This document shows positions 8,444 through 16,227 of a stretch of 64,000 bases of DNA, in pieces. The notes under the pieces are model-generated. The model was not told the DNA's origin. It worked only from the letters and a program-made list of their open reading frames with translations, and ran no database searches. Each line of letters opens with the position of its first letter. Within the stretch, counting starts at the first letter, position 1. This DNA comes from Janthinobacterium sp. 344 (GTDB lineage Bacteria; Pseudomonadota; Gammaproteobacteria; Burkholderiales; Burkholderiaceae_D). The stretch lies in the NCBI RefSeq assembly GCF_900112025.1, contig NZ_FOKL01000003.1, positions 124,001 to 188,000 of the forward strand, read 5' to 3'. The translations under genes were made by a program, and so were the position numbers.

Positions 8444-9340
8444 TCACAGGCTGGCCATGATGCGCTCGCGCAGCCAGCGGTGGCCCGGCTCCAGATGCAT
8501 GCGTTCGTGCCACACCATGGCCATCTCGTAATCGGGCAGGGTCACGGGCGGTTCCCACGTGCGCAGCGCGCCCAGCGCATTCTTCAGCAGGCGCGACGGC
8601 AGCAGGGCGACCATGTCGGACGCCGCCAGCAAGGGCGGGACGATGAGGAAATGCGGCACGGACAGCACCACCTGGCGCTTGCGGCCCAGTTGCCGCAAGG
8701 CCGTATCGACGGCCGTGCGGAAACCGCCGCCGTTGGGCGAGACGACGATGAATTCCAGCGCGCAAAACTGCTCGAGGTCGGGCGGCGCTTGCAGCAGCGG
8801 ATGGTCGCGGCGGCCCGCCAGCACATAGTGCTCGGTAAACAAGCTGCGGTGGCGCAGGCCGGGCGGCGCTTCTTCCTGGGCCAGGAATCCCAGGTCGACC
8901 TGGCCCGTTTCCAGCGCATGCGCCATGCGCGCCGGCACGGCCTCGAACACGGCCATGCGCGACAGCGGCGCCAGCGCGCGCAAGGCTGGCAGCATGGGCA
9001 GCAGGATCGCATATTCGGTGGCGTCGGCCGCCGCCAGGTTCCAGCAGACCTCGGCCGTGGCCGGATCGAAGGCCGGTTCCGGCTGCAAGACTTGCTCCAG
9101 CTGCGCCAGCACGGCTTGCAAGGGCGCGAACAGGGCCAGCGCCCGCGCCGTGGGCAGCATGCCGCGCGGACCGGGCAACAGCAGCGGGTCGTCGAAGGCC
9201 GCGCGCAGCTTGCCCAGTTGCACGCTGACGGACGGCTGGCTCAGGTGCAGGCGCTCGGCCGCCCGCGTCACGTTGCGCTCAATCAGCAGCGCATTCAGGG
9301 TCAGCAGCAGGTTCAGATCCAGCTTACGCAAATTGTCCAT
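8444..9340 (-). CDS. LysR family transcriptional regulator
   Basis: The 298-residue product has the N-terminal LysR winged helix (LDLNLLLTLNALLIERNVTRAAERLHLSQ split over residues 7-35, with PSVSVQLGKLRAAFDDPLL after it) and a periplasmic-binding-protein-like sensor domain. This subgroup resembles NodD/PcpR-type regulators of catabolic genes. It is divergent from the amidase gene, which is its most likely target, and also sits upstream of the five-heme cytochrome. The ligand is unknown. Confidence 0.9.
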   Translation of the reverse strand: MDNLRKLDLNLLLTLNALLIERNVTRAAERLHLSQPSVSVQLGKLRAAFDDPLLLPGPRGMLPTARALALFAPLQAVLAQLEQVLQPEPAFDPATAEVCWNLAAADATEYAILLPMLPALRALAPLSRMAVFEAVPARMAHALETGQVDLGFLAQEEAPPGLRHRSLFTEHYVLAGRRDHPLLQAPPDLEQFCALEFIVVSPNGGGFRTAVDTALRQLGRKRQVVLSVPHFLIVPPLLAASDMVALLPSRLLKNALGALRTWEPPVTLPDYEMAMVWHERMHLEPGHRWLRERIMASL

Positions 9341-9441
9341 GGCTATACCTAGTATTTACTTTATTCATTTCTACAATGATAGCGTAAGCGCTACAGTCGT
9401 TCCTGTGATTTTCATTCCTCATCCATTACAGGAGCAATCTG
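9341..9441. promoter_or_regulatory. Divergent LysR/amidase promoter region
   Basis: This 101-base AT-richer gap separates the divergent LysR and amidase genes. It contains the perfect dyad TAGCG-TAAG-CGCTA at 9380-9393, of the size expected for a LysR box, and an ACCTAG half-site next to the LysR start codon. The amidase ATG is preceded by a purine-rich AGGAGCAA ribosome site. Confidence 0.45.
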
Positions 9442-10878
9442 ATGCAACTCCATGAATATGTTAGCTTTGATGGCCTGGGACTGGCCCAGCTGCTACGTGA
9501 CGGTGCCGTCAGCGCGGCGCAATTGCAGGACCTGGCCTTGCGCGCCCTGCACGCCGTCAATCCGCAGGTCAATGCCGTGGTCGAGCACTGGCCGGCCGAC
9601 CTGGCTGCAATCGATGCCGGCGCGCCATTCGCCGGCGTGCCGTTTTTGATCAAGGACGTGGCCGTCACGATGGCGGGCCGGCGCAGCGAATATGGCAGCC
9701 GCCTGGGCGCCGGCCACGTCGCCGCCTTTGACTCGCATCTGATGACGCAGTTCCGCCGGGCGGGCCTGGCCACCTTTGGCCGCACGGGCACGCCGGAAAT
9801 GGCCTTTGCCACCACCACCGAACCCGTGCTGTACGGGGCCACGCGCAACCCGTGGCATCTGGCGCGCAGCGCGGGCGGCTCCAGCGGCGGCGCGGCGGCG
9901 GCCGTGGCCGCCGGCATCGTGCCGTTGGCCCATGCGACGGATGCGGCCGGCTCCATCCGCGTGCCGGCCGCCTCCACCGGCCTGTTCGGCTTCAAGCCGA
10001 GCCGCGGCAGGGTGTCGAACGGGCCCGCCATGGACGAAATCTTCAGCGGCCTGGGCGTGCAGCTGGGCGTGAGCCGCACCGTGCGCGACAGTGCCGCCTT
10101 GCTCGATTGCCTGCAGGGCGTGCCGCCGGGCGAACCGTATGTGACGGCCGCGCCCGGCCACAGCTGGCTGTCGCAGGTGGGCGTGGCGCCGGGCAGGCTG
10201 CGCATCGGCGTGCAGCGCGCCGCCTGCAATGGCGCGCGTCCCGTGCCGGCCATCGATGCCGCGCTGCAAGACACCGTGCGCCTGCTGGCAAGCCTGGGCC
10301 ATCACGTGGAGGAAGTACAGCCGGCGCTGGGCGTGTCATGGGATGCCTTCGTACAAGCCAATGCGCGCATCTGGTGCGCCAACCTGGTGCCGTGGATCGA
10401 CGGTCTGGCGCAGGAAAGCGGGCGCGCCATCTCGACCGACACGCTGGAAGCGTCCACCCTGGCGTGCTACCGCTACGGACAGACGGTGTCGGCGGTGGAT
10501 TTTGTCGCCGCCCTCGACGTGCGCAACACCGTCACGCGCCAGGCGGGCGCCCTGTTTGGCCAATACGACGCGCTGCTGACGCCCAGCATGCCGGACCTGC
10601 CGTGGCCACTGGGACGCTATGGCGAAAAGGAGGAACAGCTCGATGGCCTGGGCTGGACGGCGCGCCTGTTCGACCATTCGCCGTACACGCCGCTGGCCAA
10701 CGTGGCGGGCTTGCCGGCCATGTCCGTGCCGCTGGCGCAATCGGCCGATGGTTTGCCCATCGGCATGCAGTTCATGGCGGCCTATGCCGACGATGGGACC
10801 CTGCTGCGCCTGGCCGGCCAGCTGGAGCGGGCGGCGCCATGGCTGCACAGGCGGCCGCCCGTGTGGGCGGGAAATTAA
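9442..10878 (+). CDS. Amidase (amidase signature family)
   Basis: The 478-residue enzyme carries the amidase signature: the catalytic Lys in FLIKDVAV near residue 71, the Gly/Ser-rich loop GGSSGGAAAA near 147-156 with the cis-Ser, and the nucleophile Ser in the DAAGSIRVPA segment near 170. These form the Ser-cisSer-Lys triad that hydrolyses carboxylic amides to acid and ammonia. There is no signal peptide. Family members range from GatA-like transamidases to catabolic amidases; the lone gene beside a LysR regulator suggests a catabolic enzyme with an unknown amide substrate. Confidence 0.9.
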   Translation: MQLHEYVSFDGLGLAQLLRDGAVSAAQLQDLALRALHAVNPQVNAVVEHWPADLAAIDAGAPFAGVPFLIKDVAVTMAGRRSEYGSRLGAGHVAAFDSHLMTQFRRAGLATFGRTGTPEMAFATTTEPVLYGATRNPWHLARSAGGSSGGAAAAVAAGIVPLAHATDAAGSIRVPAASTGLFGFKPSRGRVSNGPAMDEIFSGLGVQLGVSRTVRDSAALLDCLQGVPPGEPYVTAAPGHSWLSQVGVAPGRLRIGVQRAACNGARPVPAIDAALQDTVRLLASLGHHVEEVQPALGVSWDAFVQANARIWCANLVPWIDGLAQESGRAISTDTLEASTLACYRYGQTVSAVDFVAALDVRNTVTRQAGALFGQYDALLTPSMPDLPWPLGRYGEKEEQLDGLGWTARLFDHSPYTPLANVAGLPAMSVPLAQSADGLPIGMQFMAAYADDGTLLRLAGQLERAAPWLHRRPPVWAGN

Positions 10879-10900
10879 GACCGAAATGAAGGCCAGCCGA

Positions 10901-11323
10901 TTACAGGGCGGCCAGGCGGGCCGCGCCGCGGCTGTCCAGGCGCACACGGACGCGTTCCCACAGGCGGTCGTGGAAGGGCAGGACGATCACGTTGCAGATC
11001 GGCTCGACCACGGCCAGCAAGCCGCCAAAGGCCATGGAACCCGTGGCCCAGTACATGACGCCAAAGGCGACGCCCATGTGCAGGCAGGTCTGGCTGATTT
11101 TTTCACCGGCCAGCGCGGCAAGGCCCAGGCGGCCGGCGGCGTGGCGGCGGCGCAGCGCATGCCAGGCCTTTTCATGCCAAGGCAGCAGGGCGACATTGAT
11201 GACCGGTTCGATGATTGCTGCCAAGCCACCGAGTGCCAGCGAGCCCGTCAGCAAGTAGGCGAGGCCAAAGGCGATCGACATGTGCGTACAAACCTGGCTG
11301 AATGTTTTGATGGCTGTAAACAA
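10901..11323 (-). CDS. Tandem DUF2061 membrane protein under an apparent Fur promoter
   Basis: The 140-residue product consists of two copies of the DUF2061 unit (about residues 5-55 and 75-125). Both copies show the same pattern: a helix with SQVCTHMSIAFGLAYLLTGS or SQTCLHMGVAFGVMYWATGS, then a second hydrophobic segment ending in EPVINV or EPICNV. It is an inner-membrane protein of unknown function. The start is a TTG, chosen because AAAGGAG lies six bases upstream and it begins the first repeat. A Fur-box overlaps the -10 of the predicted promoter, so iron-responsive expression is likely. Confidence 0.8.
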   Translation of the reverse strand: MFTAIKTFSQVCTHMSIAFGLAYLLTGSLALGGLAAIIEPVINVALLPWHEKAWHALRRRHAAGRLGLAALAGEKISQTCLHMGVAFGVMYWATGSMAFGGLLAVVEPICNVIVLPFHDRLWERVRVRLDSRGAARLAAL

Positions 11324-11363
11324 GGGATGCTCCTTTCTGTTGAATTCGCTTATCCTTGGAGTA

Positions 11364-11407
11364 GATAATAACGATTCTCATTTACAAAAAGAAGTAAAAT
11401 ATGTCAA
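11364..11407 (-). promoter_or_regulatory. Promoter with Fur box for the DUF2061 gene
   Basis: On the minus strand TTGACA (11402-11407) is followed by 17 bases and TAAATG (11379-11384). A Fur-box-like element overlaps the -10: 11364-11382 read on the minus strand contains TGAGAATCGTTATTA, which matches 12 of 15 positions of the Fur 7-1-7 consensus. Binding there would block RNA polymerase when iron is sufficient. Confidence 0.6.
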
Positions 11408-11412
11408 CCGTG

Positions 11413-11433
11413 TCAATAGATATTGGCTATTGA
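11413..11433 (-). terminator. Stem-loop between the DUF4386 and DUF2061 genes
   Basis: TCAATA (11413-11418) and TATTGA (11428-11433) form a 6-base perfect inverted repeat with a 9-base loop downstream of the DUF4386 stop and upstream of the DUF2061 promoter. It may be a weak terminator; the stem is AT-rich. Confidence 0.25.
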
Positions 11434-11498
11434 TAGTAAGTATCCCATTGTTGTCAGAACCGGCGGGGGACTGCCCGCGTCCCCCGCGCTGCCACCTG

Positions 11499-12224
11499 TC
11501 AGCGGGCGCCAGGCGCCTGGGGCGTCGCCAGTCCCCGCAGCAGCAGCCACAGGCCAGCGAGCGGATACGCCAGGCCCAGGGGCAGCAGCAAGAGGGGCAT
11601 GACCGGCAGGCCAAACAGCTCGCGTCCCACGGCGACCCACTGCAGCAGGCAGGCAACCATGCCGGCCGCGCCCAGCAGGCGTGGCATCGCACGGGCACGG
11701 TACAACAGCGTATACATCAGGAATACGCCGAGCCCGCCCAGCAGTTTGTCCGGGAAGTGGATGCCATTGCGCAAGCCGCGCAGCAGGGCGCGCGCCGGCT
11801 CGTACACCGCGCTGTCGGCGCCCGATGCGAGGAAGTCGGCGCTCAGGCTGCGCATGGCCAGCACCAGCGTGCCCTCGAACAGGCTGGTGGCCAGGGCCGC
11901 CGCCGCCAGCGCCAGGTAGCAGCGGCTCAGCAAGGGCTGCCGCCGCCCGTAGTTGCCGCGCAGGAAAGCGGCGATGAGCAGTGAAAGCAAGGCCGTGGCC
12001 AGCCCGATCACGACGATCATGCCCACCTGCAGCGGCATGCCGGCCGCCCGCAGCATGAAGCCTGGCGCGGCGAACACCTGTTCCTGCAGCTGGAAATTGG
12101 AATAGATGCCCAGGCCAAAATTAGCCAGCAGGCCCAGTCCCAGCCACCGTCCGGCCTGGTGCGGGGTCGCGTTGGCCATGGGGGCGTGGTGTTGCGTGGC
12201 AGCGGGAGCAAGAGTCGGGTACAT
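11499..12224 (-). CDS. DUF4386 family integral membrane protein
   Basis: The 241-residue product has about six hydrophobic helices and matches the DUF4386 family (GRWLGLGLLANFGLGIYSNF near the start; FPDKLLGGLGVFLMYTLLYRARAMPRLLG in the second half). Function is unknown. The start at 12224 is preceded by AAAGGCG; an in-frame start 102 bases upstream would add a non-conserved tail. It lies downstream of the broken LytTR regulator on the same strand, and may once have been its target. Confidence 0.8.
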   Translation of the reverse strand: MYPTLAPAATQHHAPMANATPHQAGRWLGLGLLANFGLGIYSNFQLQEQVFAAPGFMLRAAGMPLQVGMIVVIGLATALLSLLIAAFLRGNYGRRQPLLSRCYLALAAAALATSLFEGTLVLAMRSLSADFLASGADSAVYEPARALLRGLRNGIHFPDKLLGGLGVFLMYTLLYRARAMPRLLGAAGMVACLLQWVAVGRELFGLPVMPLLLLPLGLAYPLAGLWLLLRGLATPQAPGAR

Positions 12225-12388
12225 CGTGTCGCCTTTGTCGAAGTGGGAGCCGGTGGTCCATGCAGGACCTGTCCGCGCAGTGTCGGCAAAGGAGGGCGCG
12301 GCGGCAAGCGCGATCCGACGCGCCACGCGGGCGGGGGGCCGAAGCGCGCCAGTGGACGACGGCAGGCCCGCCCGTGGCCGCGTGCGGA

Positions 12389-12950
12389 TTAATCCGCCTT
12401 GAACAGGTGCAGGAAGGTGCGGCTGACCGGCAACACTTCCGGCCGGTGCTTCAAGGTCAGTTCGGCCGTCTCATGCGTGCCGCGCACGACCTGCCGAACG
12501 GCGTGCAGATTGACCACGACGGCCCGGTGGATCTGCTGAAACTGCTGCGTATCGAGTTGCGCCAGCAATTCCTTGAGCGTATTGCGCAGCAGCGCTTCGG
12601 CGGGCTTGCCGCCGTCGCGCCAGGCAACCAGTGTGTACTTGTCGTCGGACTTGAGATAGTCGACATCGTCGACGGGAATCAGCCGCATGGCCGCTCCCAC
12701 GGAGGCGCGCAGCCAGCGCAGCGGGGGCGGCGCAGCGGCGGGCGCCGCGCGAAGGCTGGCTGCCAGTTCCTGCAACAGGGCCACGCTGGCCACGCCAGGC
12801 TGGAGGGCCGCCAGGCGTTCGCGCACCCGCGTCACGGTCCCGGCCAGGCGGGCCAGCTGCACGGGCTTGACCAGATAGTCGAGTGCGCCCTGCTCGAACG
12901 CCCGCACCGCATACTGGTCAAAGGCGGTGACAAAGACCAGGTGGGCGCGG
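12389..12950 (-). pseudogene. Truncated LytTR response regulator lacking the phospho-acceptor half of its receiver domain
   Basis: About 187 codons remain. The frame opens inside the receiver domain at HLVFVTAFDQYAVRAFEQGALDYL, which is strand 4 to helix 5 of a CheY-like receiver, with the conserved Thr and Lys (LVKPV) present. It continues into an intact LytTR DNA-binding domain (LIPVDDVDYLKSDDKYTLV through FQQIHRAVVVNLHAV to the end). The N-terminal half, including the phosphorylated Asp, is missing. At about 12945-12952 the sequence passes abruptly into a membrane-protein coding frame one base out of phase. I read this as a deletion joining two neighbouring genes. A constitutively acting LytTR fragment from an internal start is possible but unsupported. 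Confidence 0.7.
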
Positions 12951-13226
12951 CCAGTGTTCGAACAGCCCATAGGCCAGCAAGGCCGCCAGCGCGGGCAGCC
13001 CGACGGCCATGCCCAGATACCATAGGGGATCTTCCCAGGATAGGCTGAACAGGGCGAATTCGCCCAGCGCGGCCAGCCCTGCCACGCACAGCCGTGGCAG
13101 GGAAAAGCAGGTTCGCAGGCCATCGATGGCGGCGCGCAAGGTAAGCATGAATTCGACGGCCCCGGAAATTGCCATAAGTGCAGCAGAATAGGGCAAAGCA
13201 GGCAGTGCCGCAATAGCGGCGGCCAT
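12945..13226 (-). pseudogene. N-terminal fragment of a membrane protein fused out of frame to the LytTR remnant
   Basis: This frame encodes about 94 residues beginning MAAAIAALPALPYS and including two to three hydrophobic helices (LCVAGLAALGEFALFSLSW and WYLGMAVGLPALAALLAYG). It stops making sense after GLFEHW, exactly where the truncated response regulator begins in another frame. Its position upstream of a LytTR regulator suggests the N-terminus of the partner sensor histidine kinase, but no kinase motif survives to prove it. An alternative is an unrelated small membrane protein. Confidence 0.5.
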
Positions 13227-13312
13227 GAAACACGGTTTGCACGGTGCCAGCCACGCCCGGCGGGAGCGGGCCGCGATGGGCGCGCGCAGTGCCACGCCGC
13301 GCCGGCTGGCCT

Positions 13313-13341
13313 GGCCGGAGGCGAATCCTCCCCCTCCGGCC
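13313..13341 (-). terminator. Hairpin after the chitinase gene
   Basis: GGCCGGAGG (13313-13321) and CCTCCGGCC (13333-13341) form a perfect 9-base GC-rich stem with an 11-base loop, 10 bases past the chitinase stop. There is no T tract. It is a plausible terminator or mRNA-stabilising hairpin. Confidence 0.45.
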
Positions 13342-13351
13342 TGTCTGCGAC

Positions 13352-14740
13352 TTACGGCAGGGTTTTCAGCACGTTCTTCGTTGGCACGGAGAAGTTATAG
13401 TTGTCGTGACGGTCCCAGTTGATCGACCAGGTCATCACGCCGCGGAAGTCCGGATACGCCTGCAGCGGTTTGATGGTGCCGCAGTTGAGCAGGCGCGTCA
13501 GGCAATTCAGCGCATTGCTGACGTCGGCATTGGTCGTGAAGCCCGAGCCGGCCGAGCTGCGCCCGGACGGCACGCCGAAGCCCACCTGGTCAGGACGCAG
13601 GCCGGCGAAGGTATTGCCGCCATAATTGAACCCTTCGATCAGCATGCGCGCCGTGGCCACCAGCTGGTCGGCCGAGCCGGCCTTGATGGCGCCCGTGGCA
13701 TACGGCGTGTAGATGTCGCCGTTGTTGTAATACTGCGGGTGCAGCACCGTCAGCTCGCTGCGCAAGGCGTTGATGATGGGAATGTAGGCGCCCCAGATGC
13801 TGCCATAACTGGTGTAGCCGCCTTCCACGTAGACCCATTCCGGCGCCATCGACAGGTAAAAACTGCTGCCGACCTTGGCTTTCAGGTTTTTCACGGCGAT
13901 CGGCAGATACGTCTGGATGGCCGCACCTTGCGCTACGCCATTTTCCAGGTCCAGGTCGATGCCGTCGAAGCCGTATTTGGTGATGATGGCGTACAGGCTG
14001 TTGGTGAAATTGGTGGCTTCGGCCGTGTTGCCGACGGACACGGAACCGTTTTGGCCGCCCAGCGACAGGATGACTTTCTTGCCTTTCGCCCGCTTGGCGG
14101 CCACGTCGGCGATGAATTGCGCCTCCGTGCCGGCGCCCGGATCGATGGTCAGGCTGACATTGCCGCCGCCCGCGTTGTCGCCGAACGAGACGACGATCAC
14201 ATCCCAGTCATCGCTGACCTGGCTGATCGGATAGGTGGCGCCGCTGGGGTTGGTGAAATTGTGCCAGTAGCCGATCAGCGCGTGCCTGGCCAGGCCGGTG
14301 GGGGTTGGCGTTGGGGTTGGCGTTGGGGTAGGCGTTGGCGTGGGAGTCGGAGTCGGAGTTGGTGTGGGTGTGGGCGTGGGTGTCGGAGTCGGAGTTGGTG
14401 TCGGAGTGGGCGTCGGGGTCGGAGTCGGCGTTGGCGTTGGCGTTGGCGTGCCGCATGCGCCCACCACGGTCCAGGGCTGGCCGGTGCCGACGGCGCCGCT
14501 GCTGGTGGATGGGTTGTTTCCTTGCGTCCACCAGTTGGCACTGTAGTTCACATTATTGTAGCTGGCCTGGCCGCCGCCGTTATACACCGTGCTGCTGTTC
14601 CACGGGGCGTAGCAGGCGACCGCATCGGTCGCGCCTGCCAGCAGCTGGCTGGCGGCGGATCCTTCGCTGCCGCCACCGCAGGCGGCCAGCGTACCGCCGA
14701 AGAGGGTGAGGATGAGGGTATTCATGACTGTCCGGTTCAC
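13352..14740 (-). CDS. GH18 chitinase lipoprotein with CBM5/12 and a Pro-Thr linker
   Basis: The 462-residue precursor starts with a lipoprotein signal peptide ending in TLAAC, so it is likely anchored to the outer membrane or surface. A chitin-binding CBM5/12 module follows (YAPWNSSTVYNGGG, then NWWTQGNNP), then a linker of about 25 Thr-Pro repeats, then a GH18 catalytic domain. The catalytic DxxDxDxE motif is present as DGIDLDLE near residue 260, with the usual substrate-strand SLGGQNGS before it. It should cleave chitin to oligomers. I chose a GTG start at 14740 because AAGGAG lies six bases upstream; longer in-frame starts do not improve the signal peptide. The 5' region carries unusual hairpins. 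Confidence 0.9.
   Translation of the reverse strand: MNRTVMNTLILTLFGGTLAACGGGSEGSAASQLLAGATDAVACYAPWNSSTVYNGGGQASYNNVNYSANWWTQGNNPSTSSGAVGTGQPWTVVGACGTPTPTPTPTPTPTPTPTPTPTPTPTPTPTPTPTPTPTPTPTPTPTPTPTPTGLARHALIGYWHNFTNPSGATYPISQVSDDWDVIVVSFGDNAGGGNVSLTIDPGAGTEAQFIADVAAKRAKGKKVILSLGGQNGSVSVGNTAEATNFTNSLYAIITKYGFDGIDLDLENGVAQGAAIQTYLPIAVKNLKAKVGSSFYLSMAPEWVYVEGGYTSYGSIWGAYIPIINALRSELTVLHPQYYNNGDIYTPYATGAIKAGSADQLVATARMLIEGFNYGGNTFAGLRPDQVGFGVPSGRSSAGSGFTTNADVSNALNCLTRLLNCGTIKPLQAYPDFRGVMTWSINWDRHDNYNFSVPTKNVLKTLP
14299..14450 (-). repeat. Degenerate hexanucleotide repeat encoding the Pro-Thr linker
   Basis: About 25 tandem copies of a six-base unit (read GGNGTN on the plus strand) encode alternating Pro and Thr in the chitinase. 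Third positions vary, and groups such as GGAGTC recur, suggesting past slippage or duplication. The copy number may differ between strains. Confidence 0.85.
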
Positions 14741-15341
14741 TTGCATCTCCTTGTGTGTTTTTTTCATGGCCGGGCGGCTGGACACCGTCCGATTTTTCAG
14801 AGTGCAAGCATTGCAGGTGGTAGTCAACTGGTTTTATTCATTGCGCAACATCACAATACCAGTTGCGCCAGTCCGCCCAAGGACAGCCATGCCGGAGCAT
14901 ACCAGTGGCGCATTTTCGCGCCGCTGGTATGGTCGCCCGAAACGCCCCTCGGAACCGGGGGCGCGGGCGCGGAGGACGCGGGCGCACGGGACCGCCGCGC
15001 GGGGAAAAGCGGCGCCGGGAGCAGGGCGGGGAAGGGAGGAGCATGCCAGGCGGCGCCCTCTCAGGTCCAGGCAGGACGGCCGGACGTCACGGCGCGGCCG
15101 GCACTTCCTTGCGTAATTCATCGTACGGCCAACGTTACAAAAGACGTATATCCCGGCGTATTTTTCCCGTATCGTTGCGGCATCCACTTATCGTCTCAGC
15201 CATTCAGCTTTGCCGGGCCCCGTTGCACGGTGTCGGCGCCGCCTCGATCGCCGGAGCATGACAATAGCCAAGCGCGCCCGCTCTCAAGTGGTGCACAGTT
15301 CGACATGGACACGTTGCCAACCAAGGGGGAAGGGGATAGAA
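14741..15341. other. Long intergenic region with overlapping hairpins upstream of the chitinase gene
   Basis: No convincing gene is seen in these 601 bases. Three inverted repeats cluster in the likely chitinase leader. CAACTGGT (14825-14832) pairs with ACCAGTTG (14858-14865). GCGCAAC (14843-14849) pairs with GTTGCGC (14862-14868). A long hairpin spans 14899-14930 with arms ATACCAG and GGCGC matching GCGCC and CTGGTAT. The first two share bases and so exclude each other. The rest is GC-rich and featureless until the AAGGGGGAAGGGG ribosome site of the next gene. Confidence 0.5.
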
Positions 15342-16226
15342 ATGTACACGTTACGCCAGATGATGCAGTCGATCGTGCTGATCGCCATATCGTCCATGCT
15401 CGCCGGATGCACATTCGGTCGACACAACGGGCTTCCCCCATTGACCGCCGAGCAAGAAAAGCTGGTCGCCGCGGCACAACGACGCTGCGCCAGCATTGTG
15501 GCCAAGAATGGAAACGCTTCACTTGTTATCATTCCCGTCGTTGCGGGCCGGGGCGATAGCATTGTCGAGTCACACGTCCGCTCCGTGAGCCTGGGTGACG
15601 AGGCCATTCTCAAACGCGTCTTCAGCCAACGCCTGTGCCTGCTGGAAGAAGTTGCGCCACCGGCGGACCGGGCCGCACTCGTGACACTTCATCTAGACTA
15701 TGACAGGGAGATCTCCGAGGCAGTCAGCGATTGGCCCATGTACGATGCGGTGCAATACCCGGCACTGGTAAGCGACTTGCAGGCGAAAAAAAAGGCCCGC
15801 AACGCGAAGTCAGACGCCCGTTTTTCAAGCAGGCGCTACAACGTGGATGAGGCATTACTGCTTGCTGCGATCCCATATTTTGATTTCCTGCATGTCCGCG
15901 ACATTGACGTTGGCTTTTATATAGGCAGCGATGTCAAGTACCAAAAACTGAATATCGGACGCTCGGCCGGAAAAGTCTGCCTGAGCCGGGAAGATTTTTC
16001 CATCGCCGTCCGCCCGGCGCTCGATCAAACACGCGCGATCGTCATCGGTCTGGGATTGGGAAAGTACGATGAGGCCCAGGCCCTGCAATTGATACTGGAG
16101 CAGGTTTATGATACTGGCGCGCAACGCCTCGTGGTGGCCAGAGAAGCCAACGGGAATGCGGCCCCCGTCCAATGCGCGCCGACCAGCCCGACGACAACTG
16201 CGGCCGATGTCCAGCGGGAAAAGTGA
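15342..16226 (+). CDS. Lipoprotein of unknown function
   Basis: The 294-residue product opens with a lipoprotein signal ending in SMLAGC, so Cys near residue 21 should be lipidated. The mature part has an acidic and basic mixture with a predicted alternating alpha/beta pattern and a C-terminal segment (RAIVIGLGLGKYDEAQALQLILEQVYDTGAQ) but no motif I recognise. The start at 15342 was chosen because the lipoprotein signal begins there and a GGGGA ribosome site precedes it. It is followed after one base by an OmpA-like gene, so the two are an operon and their products probably act together at the cell envelope. Confidence 0.7.
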   Translation: MYTLRQMMQSIVLIAISSMLAGCTFGRHNGLPPLTAEQEKLVAAAQRRCASIVAKNGNASLVIIPVVAGRGDSIVESHVRSVSLGDEAILKRVFSQRLCLLEEVAPPADRAALVTLHLDYDREISEAVSDWPMYDAVQYPALVSDLQAKKKARNAKSDARFSSRRYNVDEALLLAAIPYFDFLHVRDIDVGFYIGSDVKYQKLNIGRSAGKVCLSREDFSIAVRPALDQTRAIVIGLGLGKYDEAQALQLILEQVYDTGAQRLVVAREANGNAAPVQCAPTSPTTTAADVQREK

Positions 16227-16227
16227 C

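Noticed and set aside
14299..14450. Regular short repeats that could suggest a CRISPR array or minisatellite.
   Set aside because: The unit is six bases, keeps the chitinase reading frame and encodes Pro-Thr, so it is a linker repeat.
14834..15261. Overlapping frames on both strands in the chitinase upstream gap.
   Set aside because: They are rich in Arg/Gly, lack ribosome sites and match nothing.
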